A stretch of DNA of 64,000 nt from Pseudomonadota bacterium (GCA_018242205.1 JAFECJ010000001.1:219735-283734), one strand, 5' to 3'. Shown: positions 48,306-57,583, counted from the stretch's first letter. Program-made: numbers and translations. Notes: generated from the sequence alone by a model not told the origin.

Positions 48306-49211
48306 ATGAAATCGATCTTTTTCGACTGCAATGACCAGCTTGGCCCGGTCTGGGAGCAGATTCTGCGCCCGGACGATCCGCCGATCGACATCAACATGAC
48401 GCCGTTCAAGCGCGAGGAATTGCCGCTCGTCATCGCCGGCTACGACATCGCCATCGACGATCACTCCTACATGCCGACCGACCTGATCGAGCGCTGCAAG
48501 CAGCTCAAGCATGTCGTGTTCCTCGGCACGGGCGCCGCGAGCTACATGAACATCGCCGAGCTGAACGAGCGCGGCATCAAGGTGCACACCATCAAGGGCT
48601 ATGGCGACACGGCGGTGGCCGAGCACACGATGGCTCTGTTGTTCGCCTGCGCCCGCGATATCGCGCGCATGGATCACGAGGTACGCGGCGGCATCTGGCA
48701 GCCGAAGGAAGGCATGCAGCTCCTCGGCAAGACCATCGGACTCATCGGGCTCGGCGGCATCGGCAGCGAGATGGCGCGCATGGCCAAGGGCATCGGCATG
48801 AACGTGATCGCCTATAGCCGTACGCCGAAGCCGGAGCTGGGCATCGAGCAGGTCGATATCGACACTCTGCTCAAGCGTTCCGACGTGGTGTCGATGCATC
48901 TGACGCTTGGCGATGAGACGCGTGGCTTCCTGTCGGCCGAGCGCATCGCCATGATGAAGCACGGCGCCCTCCTGGTGAACACGGCGCGCGGTGCGCTGAT
49001 CGACGAGCAGGCGCTGATCGATGCGCTGAAAAGCGGCATCATCCGCCACGCCGGCCTGGACGTGTTCCACTCGGAACCACTCGATCCGAAATCGCCGCTG
49101 GCGCAACTGCCGAACGTGACCCTGACTTCGCATGCCGCGTTCCGCACACTGGAGGCGTCGCAGACGCTGCTGCGCCGCGCCATCGACATCGTAAAGAAAA
49201 TCAAGGAATGA
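48306..49211 (+). CDS. D-isomer-specific 2-hydroxyacid dehydrogenase family protein
   Basis: This 301-residue NAD-dependent dehydrogenase begins MKSIFFDCNDQLGPVWEQIL. It has the NAD-binding motif TIGLIGLGGIGSEMARMAKG, NTARGALIDEQALIDALK and the catalytic glutamate/histidine region AGLDVFHSEPLDPKSPL and TSHAAF. It could reduce a 2-keto acid such as hydroxypyruvate or glyoxylate, or act on phosphonates or formate. Which one is not clear. ATG 48306 is preferred over the GTG at 48294. Confidence 0.9.
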   Translation: MKSIFFDCNDQLGPVWEQILRPDDPPIDINMTPFKREELPLVIAGYDIAIDDHSYMPTDLIERCKQLKHVVFLGTGAASYMNIAELNERGIKVHTIKGYGDTAVAEHTMALLFACARDIARMDHEVRGGIWQPKEGMQLLGKTIGLIGLGGIGSEMARMAKGIGMNVIAYSRTPKPELGIEQVDIDTLLKRSDVVSMHLTLGDETRGFLSAERIAMMKHGALLVNTARGALIDEQALIDALKSGIIRHAGLDVFHSEPLDPKSPLAQLPNVTLTSHAAFRTLEASQTLLRRAIDIVKKIKE

Positions 49212-49264
49212 GCTGATCCACCGCGGTGGCGCGTCCGTATCGCGGGTAACCCATAGAGGCTGTC

Positions 49265-49663
49265 ATGCCGCTGATCGTTCCCGCCTACGCCGCGCTCTTC
49301 GGTCTCATGTTTGCCGCCATCTCGTTCCGGGTGGCCAATACGCGCCGGATGCGGCGCGTCAGCCTCGGCACCGGCGGCGATCGCCAGCTCGAGCGCTACA
49401 TCCGCGTCCAGGGCAATTTTGCCGAATACGTGCCGATGGCGCTGATCCTGCTGACCTTCCTCGAACTGCAGGAATGGCCGGCGTGGCTTATCCACGCACT
49501 CTGTGCCGTTCTGCTGATCGGGCGCGTGCTTCATGCGCTCGGGATCGGCCGCGAGCCCGACAATTTGCGGTTCCGCGCGTCGGGCATGATCGCGACGCTG
49601 AGCGTGCTTATCGTCACGTCGATCCTTCTGCTGGCCGGCGGCATCTGGCGCGGCTCCCTATAG
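49265..49663 (+). CDS. MAPEG-family membrane protein
   Basis: This 132-residue four-helix membrane protein has the MAPEG (PF01124) signature ERYIRVQGNFAEYVPMALILL. Eukaryotic relatives are glutathione-dependent eicosanoid enzymes; bacterial ones are mostly unassigned, possibly glutathione transferases in the membrane. The gene is 53 bases after the 2-hydroxyacid dehydrogenase and may be co-transcribed. It converges with the LLM oxidoreductase gene with ten bases between. Confidence 0.9.
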   Translation: MPLIVPAYAALFGLMFAAISFRVANTRRMRRVSLGTGGDRQLERYIRVQGNFAEYVPMALILLTFLELQEWPAWLIHALCAVLLIGRVLHALGIGREPDNLRFRASGMIATLSVLIVTSILLLAGGIWRGSL

Positions 49664-49672
49664 CCGCGCGGC

Positions 49673-50758
49673 TCAGCGGATCGCGGCATTGACCCTGGGC
49701 AACACCTTTTCCGCCAGCAGGATCATGGAGCGGCGGCCGAGATCGCGGTCCGCCCAGTCCTTGCCGGCATAGAGCAGCGTGCCAAAATCACCGACGCTTT
49801 CGCGGAATTTCAGCAATTCGTCGGCGACCTTGTCCGGCGTGCCGTAAGTGATCAGCGTGTTGCAGACATCTTCGAACGTCACTTCATCGTCCGGCTGATC
49901 GCGCCGGGTCTTGAACAGTTCGAGCCGGCCGCCGCGCTTCACCTTGGCGAATAGCTGCTTGTAGTAATAGATGTAGGGTCCGTCGGGATCCATGGCGTAG
50001 TCGCGCGCCGTCTTCTCGTCATCGGCGACGAAGATCGACCGCGCCACGCGCCAGTTCGCCGCGTCGACCGTGCGGCCGACCCGCTCGCAACCCTCGATAT
50101 ATTTCGGCCAGTGGCTCCTGACCCATTGCGGCATCAGGAAGTTGGCCGACACCGGATCCCAGCCGCGCGCCGCGGCCTCGGTGATGCCTTTGGAGAATGG
50201 CGCCGTCGCCATCACCACGATCGGCGGGTGCGGCCGCTGCAGCGGCTTGGCGATGAAGCCCTGGCCGATCTCCGGCACGAATTGCCGTTCGACGCTGATA
50301 TTCCAATATTGGCCCTTGAGATTATACGGCGGCTCACCGGCCCAGATGGCGAGCACCTGATTGATCGCCTCGAGAAACATGGCGTTACGGTCGGCGTCGA
50401 GATTGCCGAACACCTCGGCGTCCGAGAGAAGCCCGCCGGGGCTGATGCCGAACAACAGGCGGCCGTCGAGCATGTGATCGAGCATGGCGAGTTGCGCCGC
50501 CACCATGGCCGGATGCGTGTTCGGCATGTTGATGGTGCCGGTGCCGAGCTTCATGCGTTTAACGCTGTCGGCCAGGCTAGCGAGGAAGACGACGCAGGAG
50601 GTGATGTTTTCGGCCCGGTCGGTCACGTGCTCGCCGCAATAGGCCTCGGTAAAGCCGAGCTCGTCGGCGAGGATGAAAGCCTCGCGGTCCTCGCGCAGCG
50701 ATTGCCTCCAGTCCTTGTCGAGCGGATGGATCGGCATGGTGAAGAAGCCGAGCTGCAT
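49673..50758 (-). CDS. LLM-class flavin-dependent oxidoreductase
   Basis: ATG 50758 follows GGGGGAAAC and begins MQLGFFTMPIHPLDKDWRQS. The frame is open upstream to 51028 but that part overlaps the divergent gene and is not conserved-looking. The 361-residue luciferase-like monooxygenase contains ADELGFTEAYCGEHVTDR, MKLGTGTINMPNTHPAMVAA and DGRLLFGISPGGL. It resembles limonene-type or alkanal-type monooxygenases (PF00296) and needs reduced FMN. With the dehydrogenase, hydroxylase, cupin and ABC transporter genes that follow, it may belong to a degradation pathway. Confidence 0.9.
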   Translation of the reverse strand: MQLGFFTMPIHPLDKDWRQSLREDREAFILADELGFTEAYCGEHVTDRAENITSCVVFLASLADSVKRMKLGTGTINMPNTHPAMVAAQLAMLDHMLDGRLLFGISPGGLLSDAEVFGNLDADRNAMFLEAINQVLAIWAGEPPYNLKGQYWNISVERQFVPEIGQGFIAKPLQRPHPPIVVMATAPFSKGITEAAARGWDPVSANFLMPQWVRSHWPKYIEGCERVGRTVDAANWRVARSIFVADDEKTARDYAMDPDGPYIYYYKQLFAKVKRGGRLELFKTRRDQPDDEVTFEDVCNTLITYGTPDKVADELLKFRESVGDFGTLLYAGKDWADRDLGRRSMILLAEKVLPRVNAAIR

Positions 50759-50900
50759 GTTTCCCCCGGTGACGTTCTTTTGCATTTCAGGGCGGCGACG
50801 ATAGGCGATCGTGCCGCGGCGTGAAAGACGCCTGCCGCCGCGGCGATGGCGCAACGCCGCCCGAAATGACAAGATGCGGCGGCAGCGGAGCGGAGACGGC

Positions 50901-51905
50901 ATGGCACGGAAGACCCAGGCGGCGGCAAAGCGGCGGGCGCGGGCAGCGAAAGGTGGGCGGGCTACCAAGGGTACCGTCGGCGTCGTCGGCCTCGGCATCA
51001 TGGGCGGCGCCTTCGCCCGCAACCTCAAGCGCGCCGGCTGGCGCGTCGTCGGCTACGACATCAGCGCCGCGCGCCGGCTCGCGGCCAAGGATCGCGGCAT
51101 CCGCATCGTCCGCAATGCCACCGAAGTGGCGAAACAAGCCTCGGTCGTGCTCACCAGCCTGCCCTCGCCCAAGGCACTCGCGTCCGTGGTCCACGAACTC
51201 ATAACCGCCAAGGTACCGCCGATCACGCTCGTCGAACTGAGCACCTTCGCACTCGCCGACAAGCAGAAGGCCGAACGCCGACTGCGCAAGGCGAAGCACA
51301 CGATGCTCGACGTGCCGGTGAGCGGCACCGGCGCCCAGGCGGCGCGCGGCGATGCCGTATTCTACGCCAGCGGCGACAGCAAGGCGATCAAGCGGCTCAA
51401 ACCGATGTTCGCCGACTGCGGCCGCGCCGCCTTCGACGTCGGCGCCTTCGGCAACGGCAGCAAGATGAAATACGTCGCCAACCTCATGGTCGCCATTCAC
51501 AACGTCGCCAGCGCCGAGGCCATGGTGCTCGGCATGAAGGCCGGCCTGCCGCCGCAGACGGTGTTCGATCTTATCAGCGCCGGCGCCGGCCAGTCCCGGA
51601 TCTTCGACCTGCGCGCGCCCATGATGGTGAGGAACGACTACGACGCCGTGACGGCAACGATCGACATGTTCGACAAGGATATCAAGCTGATCGGCGACTT
51701 CGTCCGGGCCAACCGCGTGCGCACGCCTTTGTTCGATGCGGTGCTGCCAGTCTACGACAAGGCGCTCAAGTCCGGCCTCGGCGCCAAGGACGCGGCCGCG
51801 GTCTGCGCCGTGCTGGAGAAGATGGCGCGGCTCAAGCGCGACAGCATCGGCAACATCGGCAACATCGGAAAGATCGGCAAGACCCGGGCGCCGCGTCAGG
51901 CATAG
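50901..51905 (+). CDS. 3-hydroxyisobutyrate dehydrogenase-like NAD(P)-dependent oxidoreductase
   Basis: ATG 50901 follows GGAGACGGC. The 334-residue protein has a 22-residue lysine/arginine/alanine-rich leader (MARKTQAAAKRRARAAKGG), then the NAD(P) motif GVVGLGIMGGAFARNL, the substrate loop MLDVPVSGTGAQAARG and the catalytic lysine region GNGSKMKYVANLM. These are the markers of the beta-hydroxyacid dehydrogenase family (HIBADH, tartronate semialdehyde reductase). The C-terminus has a short IGNIGNIGKIGK repeat. The stop overlaps the convergent FAD monooxygenase by 10 bases. Confidence 0.9.
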   Translation: MARKTQAAAKRRARAAKGGRATKGTVGVVGLGIMGGAFARNLKRAGWRVVGYDISAARRLAAKDRGIRIVRNATEVAKQASVVLTSLPSPKALASVVHELITAKVPPITLVELSTFALADKQKAERRLRKAKHTMLDVPVSGTGAQAARGDAVFYASGDSKAIKRLKPMFADCGRAAFDVGAFGNGSKMKYVANLMVAIHNVASAEAMVLGMKAGLPPQTVFDLISAGAGQSRIFDLRAPMMVRNDYDAVTATIDMFDKDIKLIGDFVRANRVRTPLFDAVLPVYDKALKSGLGAKDAAAVCAVLEKMARLKRDSIGNIGNIGKIGKTRAPRQA

Positions 51906-53137
51906 AGAAAATCGAGCGTCGCCGTTTCCTTGATCACGGCGGCGTCGGTGGCGTGGCGGCCGGCGCTCGCCTGCTCCGCCTGCGTCTTTGTGGCCTGGAG
52001 ATAAGCGCCGAGGTGGCGCGCCCATTCGATGATGCGGCGGTTCTCGGTGAGCCGCGCCGCCTCGAATGCCATGAGCGCGGTGGCGACATCGCCATCCGTG
52101 GCGAGCGCCTCGGCCAGGGCTGCGGCATCGTCCGCCGCCTTCGACACGCCGGCGCCGACATGCGGCCGGGCCACGAAGGCGGCATCGCCGATCACCGCCA
52201 CCCGGCCGAAAGCCATGCGCGGCGACGACAGATCGTAGATCGGCTGCAGCAACGGCTCGTCGATCAACCGCACCAGAGCGCGGAACGGCGGCGCCAGCAG
52301 GCGCTCGGCGGCGTCCCGCATCTCGGCGATGGCCTCGGCGCGGATCAGGGCCGGCGGAATGGAAATGTCGTGCTCGCGGCCGTGCGCATCGGTCAGCAGC
52401 CATTTGAGCTTGGTGGCCTCGTCGGCCGGCCGGTACCAGATGACATTGGTGCGGCGGTGTCCCGCGCGCAGATCATTGTCCGGCCCGGCGACCGGATAGC
52501 TCAGGAACTGCTCGCCCGGCGGCAGGCCGAACGACATGATGTCGAAGATCGCGTCGCGGGTGTCGCGCGGAATGCGGTGTTCGGCGATCAGCGCGCGCCA
52601 GGCGACGTAGCCGGCATAGAGCGGAGCAACGTCAGGCGCGACGAACTGGCGCACCGTGGAGCGGATGCCGTCGGCACCGACCAGCAGGTCGGCGGTTACG
52701 TCGCCGTCGATAAAATGCGCGGTGACGCCGCCTTCGGTCTGCGTAAAACCCTTCAGCGTCCGGCCTCGATGATATTGTTCGTCCGGAAAGGCCTGGCGCA
52801 TCAGGCGAAATACGCGTTCCCATGCCGTCGCCACCTGGGCACAATCGAGTTCGTCCGAGATGTCGCCCCCGGCGTTCAGGATCTGGCGCCGCGCAATGCG
52901 CACACCGAGATCGTCGGTCCTGAGACCCAAGCCATTGAGCCGGGCAATCAACTCGGGTTGCGCGACGATACCGGCGCCCCGGCCGGACAGTTCCTCGCCG
53001 ACGCGCTCATAGACGTCGACGCGCCAGCCGCTGCGCTGCAACAACAGCGCACTCAACAGCCCACTCATCGAACCGCCGACGATGACGGCGCGCCGTTCCC
53101 TGCCCACTGCGACCCTCGCCGCGTCTTCTTGTTCCAC
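51896..53137 (-). CDS. FAD-dependent aromatic-type monooxygenase
   Basis: This 413-residue flavoprotein of the UbiH/salicylate hydroxylase group begins at GTG 53137, since no upstream or early internal ATG keeps the FAD motif. FAD binding uses RAVIVGGSMSGLLSALLLQR, the DG motif LLVGADGIRSTVR, and FGRVAVIGDAAFVARPHVGAG. It would hydroxylate an aromatic or heterocyclic compound using NAD(P)H and oxygen. It is divergent from the cupin gene at 53182, with a shared short promoter region. Confidence 0.9.
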   Translation of the reverse strand: MEQEDAARVAVGRERRAVIVGGSMSGLLSALLLQRSGWRVDVYERVGEELSGRGAGIVAQPELIARLNGLGLRTDDLGVRIARRQILNAGGDISDELDCAQVATAWERVFRLMRQAFPDEQYHRGRTLKGFTQTEGGVTAHFIDGDVTADLLVGADGIRSTVRQFVAPDVAPLYAGYVAWRALIAEHRIPRDTRDAIFDIMSFGLPPGEQFLSYPVAGPDNDLRAGHRRTNVIWYRPADEATKLKWLLTDAHGREHDISIPPALIRAEAIAEMRDAAERLLAPPFRALVRLIDEPLLQPIYDLSSPRMAFGRVAVIGDAAFVARPHVGAGVSKAADDAAALAEALATDGDVATALMAFEAARLTENRRIIEWARHLGAYLQATKTQAEQASAGRHATDAAVIKETATLDFLYA

Positions 53138-53181
53138 GGTGTTTGCCCTATACTAGCGCAAAGACACAGCGGAGGAATGCC

Positions 53182-53646
53182 ATGGCCTTCGGCAGCAACG
53201 CCCTGACAATGGTCGACAAGGCGCCCGAGACCAAGACCACCCTGCAATGGACACCGGACATCGCCGCCGAATTCGAGCGAGAGGCCGCCGACCCCAACCC
53301 GTGCGTCGGATCGACGCTGCTGTCCGAGAACGAGCGCACGCGCGTCTGGATCATCCGGCTGGCGCCGGGCGAGCGCTTCGGCTTTCACCGCCATGTGCTC
53401 GATTACTTCTGGACCTCGGTCACCGGCGGCCGCGGCCGTCAGCACGTCAGCGACGGCACGACGGTGGAATACACTTATCAGCCGGGCGAGACCCGGCACG
53501 AGAGCTACGCGAAGGGCCGCTACAAAGTGCACGACCTGCAGAACGTCGGTGACCAGGACATGGTCTTCATGACCGTCGAGTTCAAGGATTCCGCCAACGC
53601 GCCGCTGCCGCTGCCGGCGGGCCTTCGCCCACAAGCCGCGGCCTGA
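53182..53646 (+). CDS. Cupin-domain protein
   Basis: ATG 53182 follows GGAGGAATGCC. The 154-residue product has a single cupin barrel with ERFGFHRHVLDYFWTSVTGG (first metal motif with two histidines) and a later GETRHESYAKGRYKVHDLQN segment. It could bind iron or zinc as a dioxygenase, isomerase or simple binding protein. The position between a flavin monooxygenase and a Liv-type transporter suggests a place in the same catabolic region. Confidence 0.85.
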   Translation: MAFGSNALTMVDKAPETKTTLQWTPDIAAEFEREAADPNPCVGSTLLSENERTRVWIIRLAPGERFGFHRHVLDYFWTSVTGGRGRQHVSDGTTVEYTYQPGETRHESYAKGRYKVHDLQNVGDQDMVFMTVEFKDSANAPLPLPAGLRPQAAA

Positions 53647-53863
53647 CCGCGGTCCGCGCTGTGGGCCCCACGCTCGGCTACAGGTGCCGCCGCGCGCATG
53701 GGAATGCTTCACCTGCCCGATCAATAGGCTAGCCAAGCCGCCGCGGTTCCTGCACACTTGCCGCAAGGACGAAGGCGGCACCGCGCGGCATGCAGCCGCC
53801 GCCAAAAAGACGATAAACGTCGAGCTTCGGGAGAAGCCGGCGGAAAAAACGTGGGGAGGTCAA

Positions 53864-53953
53864 ATGCCGGCTCATCGCAGCCCATTTCGGCATGAACGGC
53901 GGCATGGCGCCCGGCTTGGCGCCCGGCTTGGCGCAAAGCCCGGCTGCCTTTGA
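53864..53953 (+). CDS. Possible leader peptide upstream of livH
   Basis: A 29-residue frame (MPAHRSPFRHERRHG then ARLGARLGAKPGCL) begins at ATG 53864 behind GGGGAGGTCAA, the best ribosome site in the 350-base gap before livH. It contains a tandem 12-base repeat (GGCGCCCGGCTT twice, around 53906-53930) that encodes ARLGARLG. It ends 45 bases before livH. It could be a leader peptide, or the debris of a gene start. Nothing else is seen in 53647-53998. Confidence 0.35.
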   Translation: MPAHRSPFRHERRHGARLGARLGAKPGCL

Positions 53954-53998
53954 GCACGCCACCGCGATGAACGACCGCCTCGGCCCGCCGGTTTTCCC

Positions 53999-54868
53999 AT
54001 GCAATTCGACCTGCTGATCAATGCGATCATCGCCGGCCTGATGCTCGGCGCTTTCTATGCCGCCGTCACGGCCGGCATTTCGATTTCGTTCGGCATGCTC
54101 GATATCGTGAATATCGCGCATCCGGGCTTCATCATCCTCGGTTCCTACATCGCCTATATCGTCAACAGCCGGCTCGGCATCGATCCGATCGTGGTCGCCG
54201 TTCTCGCTCTGCCGGTGTTCTACGCGCTCGGCGCGCTGGTCTACGGCATCTATTTCCAGTCCTTCGAGAAGCGCGGCCAGGATTCGCTGCGCGGCCTCGC
54301 CTTCTTCTTCGGATTGCTGTTCGTCACCGAGGTAATGCTGATCCTCGTCTTCGGCGTCGATTACCGCTCCGTCACCACGACTTATGTCGGCGGCAGCATC
54401 AATATCGGGCCGATGGAGTTCCCGCTGCGCATGCTGGTGCCGGCGGTCGTGTCGCTCGGCATGTTCGCCGCCCTGCAGCTTTATATGTCGCGCACTTTCA
54501 TCGGCCGCGCAGTGATGGCGGTCTCGCAAGATCCGCAGGCGCTCGAATTGATGGCGGTGGACCCGACCCGCATCAAGCGCATCGCCTTCTCGCTCTCAAT
54601 GGCGACCTGCGCCATGGCCGGCGCCTTCCTCATCGTCATCCAGCCGGTGCTGCCGTCCTCGGGCCGCGAATATATCGGCCGCGTTTTCGCCATCTGCGTG
54701 CTCGGCGGCTTGGGCAGCCTGCCCGGCACGCTGATCGCCGCGCTGCTCATCGGTGTCATCGAAAGCATCGCCACGACCTTCTACGGTCCATCCTGGGCGC
54801 CGGCGGTATCGTTCGGCCTGTTGCTGCTCACCCTGGCCGTACGGCCTTCCGGACTTCTGGGACGCTGA
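53999..54868 (+). CDS. livH: Branched-chain amino acid-type ABC transporter permease (LivH family)
   Basis: This 289-residue inner-membrane permease has about eight helices and the LivH marks: LLINAIIAGLMLGAFYAAVTAGISISFGML at the start and GRVFAICVLGGLGSLPGTLIAALLIG near the end. It pairs with LivM to move the substrate delivered by the binding protein. Substrates of this family include branched-chain amino acids, urea, amides and aromatic acids, so the name does not prove a leucine transporter. livM starts directly after its stop. Confidence 0.92.
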   Translation: MQFDLLINAIIAGLMLGAFYAAVTAGISISFGMLDIVNIAHPGFIILGSYIAYIVNSRLGIDPIVVAVLALPVFYALGALVYGIYFQSFEKRGQDSLRGLAFFFGLLFVTEVMLILVFGVDYRSVTTTYVGGSINIGPMEFPLRMLVPAVVSLGMFAALQLYMSRTFIGRAVMAVSQDPQALELMAVDPTRIKRIAFSLSMATCAMAGAFLIVIQPVLPSSGREYIGRVFAICVLGGLGSLPGTLIAALLIGVIESIATTFYGPSWAPAVSFGLLLLTLAVRPSGLLGR

Positions 54869-55873
54869 ATGCGCACGCCTCTGTTCACGCTCATCCTGTC
54901 GGCGATCGCGGCGGCGCTCTATCTGTCGTTCCGCTTCATCGACAACGACTACCTGTTCTTCGCCGGCTACGTCGTACTGCAATATGTCGTCATCGCCACC
55001 GCCTGGAACGTTCTTGGCGGCTATTGCGGCTATGTGAATTTCGGCAGCGCCGGCTTCTTCGCCATCGGCGTCTATTCGACGATCTTCTTTTACAATATCG
55101 GCCAGTCGCCCGGCGACGTGTTCCCGGAATTCCTGCTGGGGCCGATGCAGTGGATCTTCCCCTTGCCGCTGCCGGTGCTGATCCTGCTCGGCGGCGTCTT
55201 TGCCGGACTGGTCGGTCTCGGCATGGGCTACCTCACCTTGCGGCTGCGCGGCGTGTTCTTCGCCATCGCCACCTTGGCGCTCGCCGTCGTGCTGGAAACG
55301 TTCATCGTCAACTGGCCCTTCGTCGGCGGCTCGCGCGGCGCCTACGTCATTCCGCCGGAGAAGATCGCCGTGTTCGGGACCTTCATCCAGTACCTGTTCG
55401 TGCTGATGCTGATCCTGGCGGTCGGTTCGCTCGTCGCCGCCCGGCTGGTCGAGCGCTCGCGGCTCGGTGTCGGTTTCGCCACCATCCGCGACGACGAACT
55501 GGCGGCGGAAGCCTCGGGCGTTCCGACTTTGCGTCTTAAGCTCGTTGCCACGGTGCTCTCCGGCGCGTTGTTCGGCATGGCCGGCGCGCCCTTCCCGTTC
55601 TACATCGGCTATGTCGAGCCCGGCTCGGCGTTCAACCTGTCTTATGCGGTGAACGCCATCGCCATGCCGATGATCGGCGGCACCACGTCCTGGATCGGGC
55701 CGATGGTCGGCGCTCTGATCCTGTCGACGCTGCAGCAAGTCGTCACCGTGACCATCTCGTCGGCGGTCAATCTCCTGATCACCGGTCTGCTGCTGATCGG
55801 CTTCGTCATCCTGGCGCCGAACGGCCTGGTCGGCCTATGGCAGGGCTGGACGGCGCGGAGGAACAAGTCATGA
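54869..55873 (+). CDS. livM: Branched-chain amino acid-type ABC transporter permease (LivM family)
   Basis: This 334-residue permease has about nine helices and the LivM signature GGYCGYVNFGSAGFFAIGVYS, then RLGVGFATIRDDELAAEASGV, the cytoplasmic loop contacting the ATPase. Its start codon immediately follows the livH stop, and its stop overlaps the livG start (ATGA), so the four liv genes are one operon. It forms the membrane channel with LivH. Confidence 0.93.
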   Translation: MRTPLFTLILSAIAAALYLSFRFIDNDYLFFAGYVVLQYVVIATAWNVLGGYCGYVNFGSAGFFAIGVYSTIFFYNIGQSPGDVFPEFLLGPMQWIFPLPLPVLILLGGVFAGLVGLGMGYLTLRLRGVFFAIATLALAVVLETFIVNWPFVGGSRGAYVIPPEKIAVFGTFIQYLFVLMLILAVGSLVAARLVERSRLGVGFATIRDDELAAEASGVPTLRLKLVATVLSGALFGMAGAPFPFYIGYVEPGSAFNLSYAVNAIAMPMIGGTTSWIGPMVGALILSTLQQVVTVTISSAVNLLITGLLLIGFVILAPNGLVGLWQGWTARRNKS

Positions 55874-56652
55874 GCCAGATCATGGGCGAACCCGTGACCG
55901 AAACGTTCGACGATGTGGCCGAACCGCTGCTCGCCATCGATCAACTCGGCAAGCGTTTCGGCGGTTTCGTCGCGCTCGACACGGTCGATCTTTCGGTGCC
56001 GGCCGGCCAGCGCCTCGGGCTGATCGGACCCAACGGCTCGGGCAAGAGCACGCTGGTCAACTGCATCAGCGGCACGCTGCAGAACGAAACCGGCAGCGTC
56101 ATGTTCGGCGGCCGGCGCGTCGACGGCCTGCCGGCGCACCAGCGCGCCCGCCTCGGTCTGGCCCGCAGTTTCCAGTTACCGCGGCCGTTCCGCAGCATGA
56201 CGGTGGCCGAGAACATCCGCGTGCCGCTCATCTACACCGTCGGCGCACGCCACGGCGTCCACCTGACATCGAGCGAGCTCGAAGACCGCTGCCTCGAGGT
56301 GCTGAGCCTGGTGGCCCTGCAGGACAAGGCGAAGAAGAGCCCGCTCGACCTGACCCAGGTCGAGATGCGCAAGCTCGAACTCGCCCGCGCCATGGCGGCG
56401 GAACCGAAGCTGCTGATCGCCGACGAATCGATGGCCGGCCTGTCGCATTCCGAGGTCGAGGACATCGTCGCGCTGCTGATCCGCATGAACCAGCGCGGCG
56501 TCACCATCATCATGATCGAGCACATCATGCGCGCGGTGATGGCGTTCTCGCAGCGCCTCGTCGTGCTCGTCTCCGGCCGCAAGATCGCCGACGGCGCACC
56601 GGACGAGGTGATCAAGGACAAGGACGTGGTGGGAGCCTACCTTGGCACCTGA
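55870..56652 (+). CDS. livG: ABC transporter ATP-binding protein (LivG family)
   Basis: ATG 55870 overlaps the livM stop and follows GAGGAACAAGTC. The 260-residue ATPase has Walker A GPNGSGKST at residues 53-61, Walker B LLIADESMAGLS and the switch histidine in IEHIMRAVM. The ABC signature is divergent: the usual LSGGQ or LSYGQ is LTQVEMRKLELAR, as seen in one LivG subgroup. It energises LivHM uptake together with LivF. Confidence 0.93.
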   Translation: MSQIMGEPVTETFDDVAEPLLAIDQLGKRFGGFVALDTVDLSVPAGQRLGLIGPNGSGKSTLVNCISGTLQNETGSVMFGGRRVDGLPAHQRARLGLARSFQLPRPFRSMTVAENIRVPLIYTVGARHGVHLTSSELEDRCLEVLSLVALQDKAKKSPLDLTQVEMRKLELARAMAAEPKLLIADESMAGLSHSEVEDIVALLIRMNQRGVTIIMIEHIMRAVMAFSQRLVVLVSGRKIADGAPDEVIKDKDVVGAYLGT

Positions 56653-57406
56653 ATTGGCACCCAATCCGGCGCGCGACGCCAACAGCATCGCGGTCGAGGG
56701 CATCGATGCCGGCTACGGCCTGGTGCGTGTGCTCGAAGACGTGTCGCTCAAGGTCGACTCCGGCGAAACCGTGGCGCTGCTCGGCACCAACGGCAACGGC
56801 AAAAGCACCTTGATGAAGTGCATCATGGGCTGGGTACGGCCGTCGAAAGGCAGCATCGTCGCCGAGATCGACGGCGAGCGACACGACCTCACCCGGCTGT
56901 CGACCGTCCAGATCGTCGATCTCGGCATCGCCTTGGTGCCGGAAGGCCGCCGCCTGTTCCCGCGCCAGACGGTGGAAGAAAACCTGCTGCTCGGGGCCAG
57001 CCGTCCCAAGGCGCGGGCGCACATCAAAACCAATCTCGACTTCTGCTTCGAGACATTCCCGCGGCTCGCCGAGCGCCGGCATCAACAGGCCGGCTCGATG
57101 TCCGGCGGCGAGCAGCAGATGCTGGCGCTGGCGCGCGCGCTGATGACCAATCCGCGCATTCTGCTGGTCGACGAGCCGTCGGTCGGCCTGTCGCCGCTCC
57201 TGGTCGGCCGCACCATCGACGCCATCAAGACGCTGAAGGAGCACTTCAAGCTGACCGTGCTGATGGCCGAGCAGAACTTCACTCAGGCGCTGCGCATCGC
57301 CGACCGCGGCTACGTCATCGTCCACGGCCGCATCGAGTTCGAGGGCAACTCGGCCGACGAACTCAACAACAATGACCTGATCCGGCAGTTTTATCTGGGG
57401 GTGTAA
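56642..57406 (+). CDS. livF: ABC transporter ATP-binding protein (LivF family)
   Basis: The start is a TTG at 56642, six bases after GGGAG and overlapping the livG end by 11 bases. A second TTGGCACC copy at 56654 is an alternative. The 254-residue ATPase has Walker A GTNGNGKST (about 48-56), a canonical signature MSGGEQQMLALARAL, Walker B ILLVDEPSVGLSP and the switch histidine replaced by Gln in MAEQNFTQAL, as is normal for LivF. It completes the transporter. Confidence 0.93.
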   Translation: MAPELAPNPARDANSIAVEGIDAGYGLVRVLEDVSLKVDSGETVALLGTNGNGKSTLMKCIMGWVRPSKGSIVAEIDGERHDLTRLSTVQIVDLGIALVPEGRRLFPRQTVEENLLLGASRPKARAHIKTNLDFCFETFPRLAERRHQQAGSMSGGEQQMLALARALMTNPRILLVDEPSVGLSPLLVGRTIDAIKTLKEHFKLTVLMAEQNFTQALRIADRGYVIVHGRIEFEGNSADELNNNDLIRQFYLGV

Positions 57407-57411
57407 GGTGC

Positions 57412-57525
57412 TCTTACCCTCCCCCGCCAGGCGGAGGGTCGGCGGACGAAGTCCGCCGGTTTGGGTGACGCGACCGCCAGCCACACATCCTCCGTCATGG
57501 CCGGGCTTGTGCCGGGCATGACGAA
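57412..57525. repeat. Two palindromic repeats downstream of livF
   Basis: The first part is CCTCCCCCGCCAGGCGGAGG followed by the hairpin GGCGGAC-GAA-GTCCGCC. The second is GTCATGGCCGGGCTTGTGCC leading to GGGCATGAC, a near-perfect palindrome of about 30 bases. Both are of the short repeat type dispersed elsewhere in the window. Confidence 0.7.
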
Positions 57526-57549
57526 GAGCAATTGGTTAGATAGAGGCCA

Positions 57550-57583
57550 AAAAAAACGCCGCGGATTTCTCCGCGGCGTTTTG
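57550..57583 (-). terminator. Terminator between livF and livK
   Basis: The hairpin AAAACGCCGCGGA / TCCGCGGCGTTTT has 13 pairs and a four-base loop. On the minus strand the stem continues into eight T residues, a strong signal for livK. On the plus strand four T residues follow, so livF transcripts may also stop here. Confidence 0.9.

Noticed and set aside
53684..53953. An 89-codon frame covering the gap before livH
   Set aside because: Its first part has no ribosome site and overlaps sequence with no protein-like pattern. Only the last 29 codons follow a good ribosome site and are kept as a tentative leader peptide.
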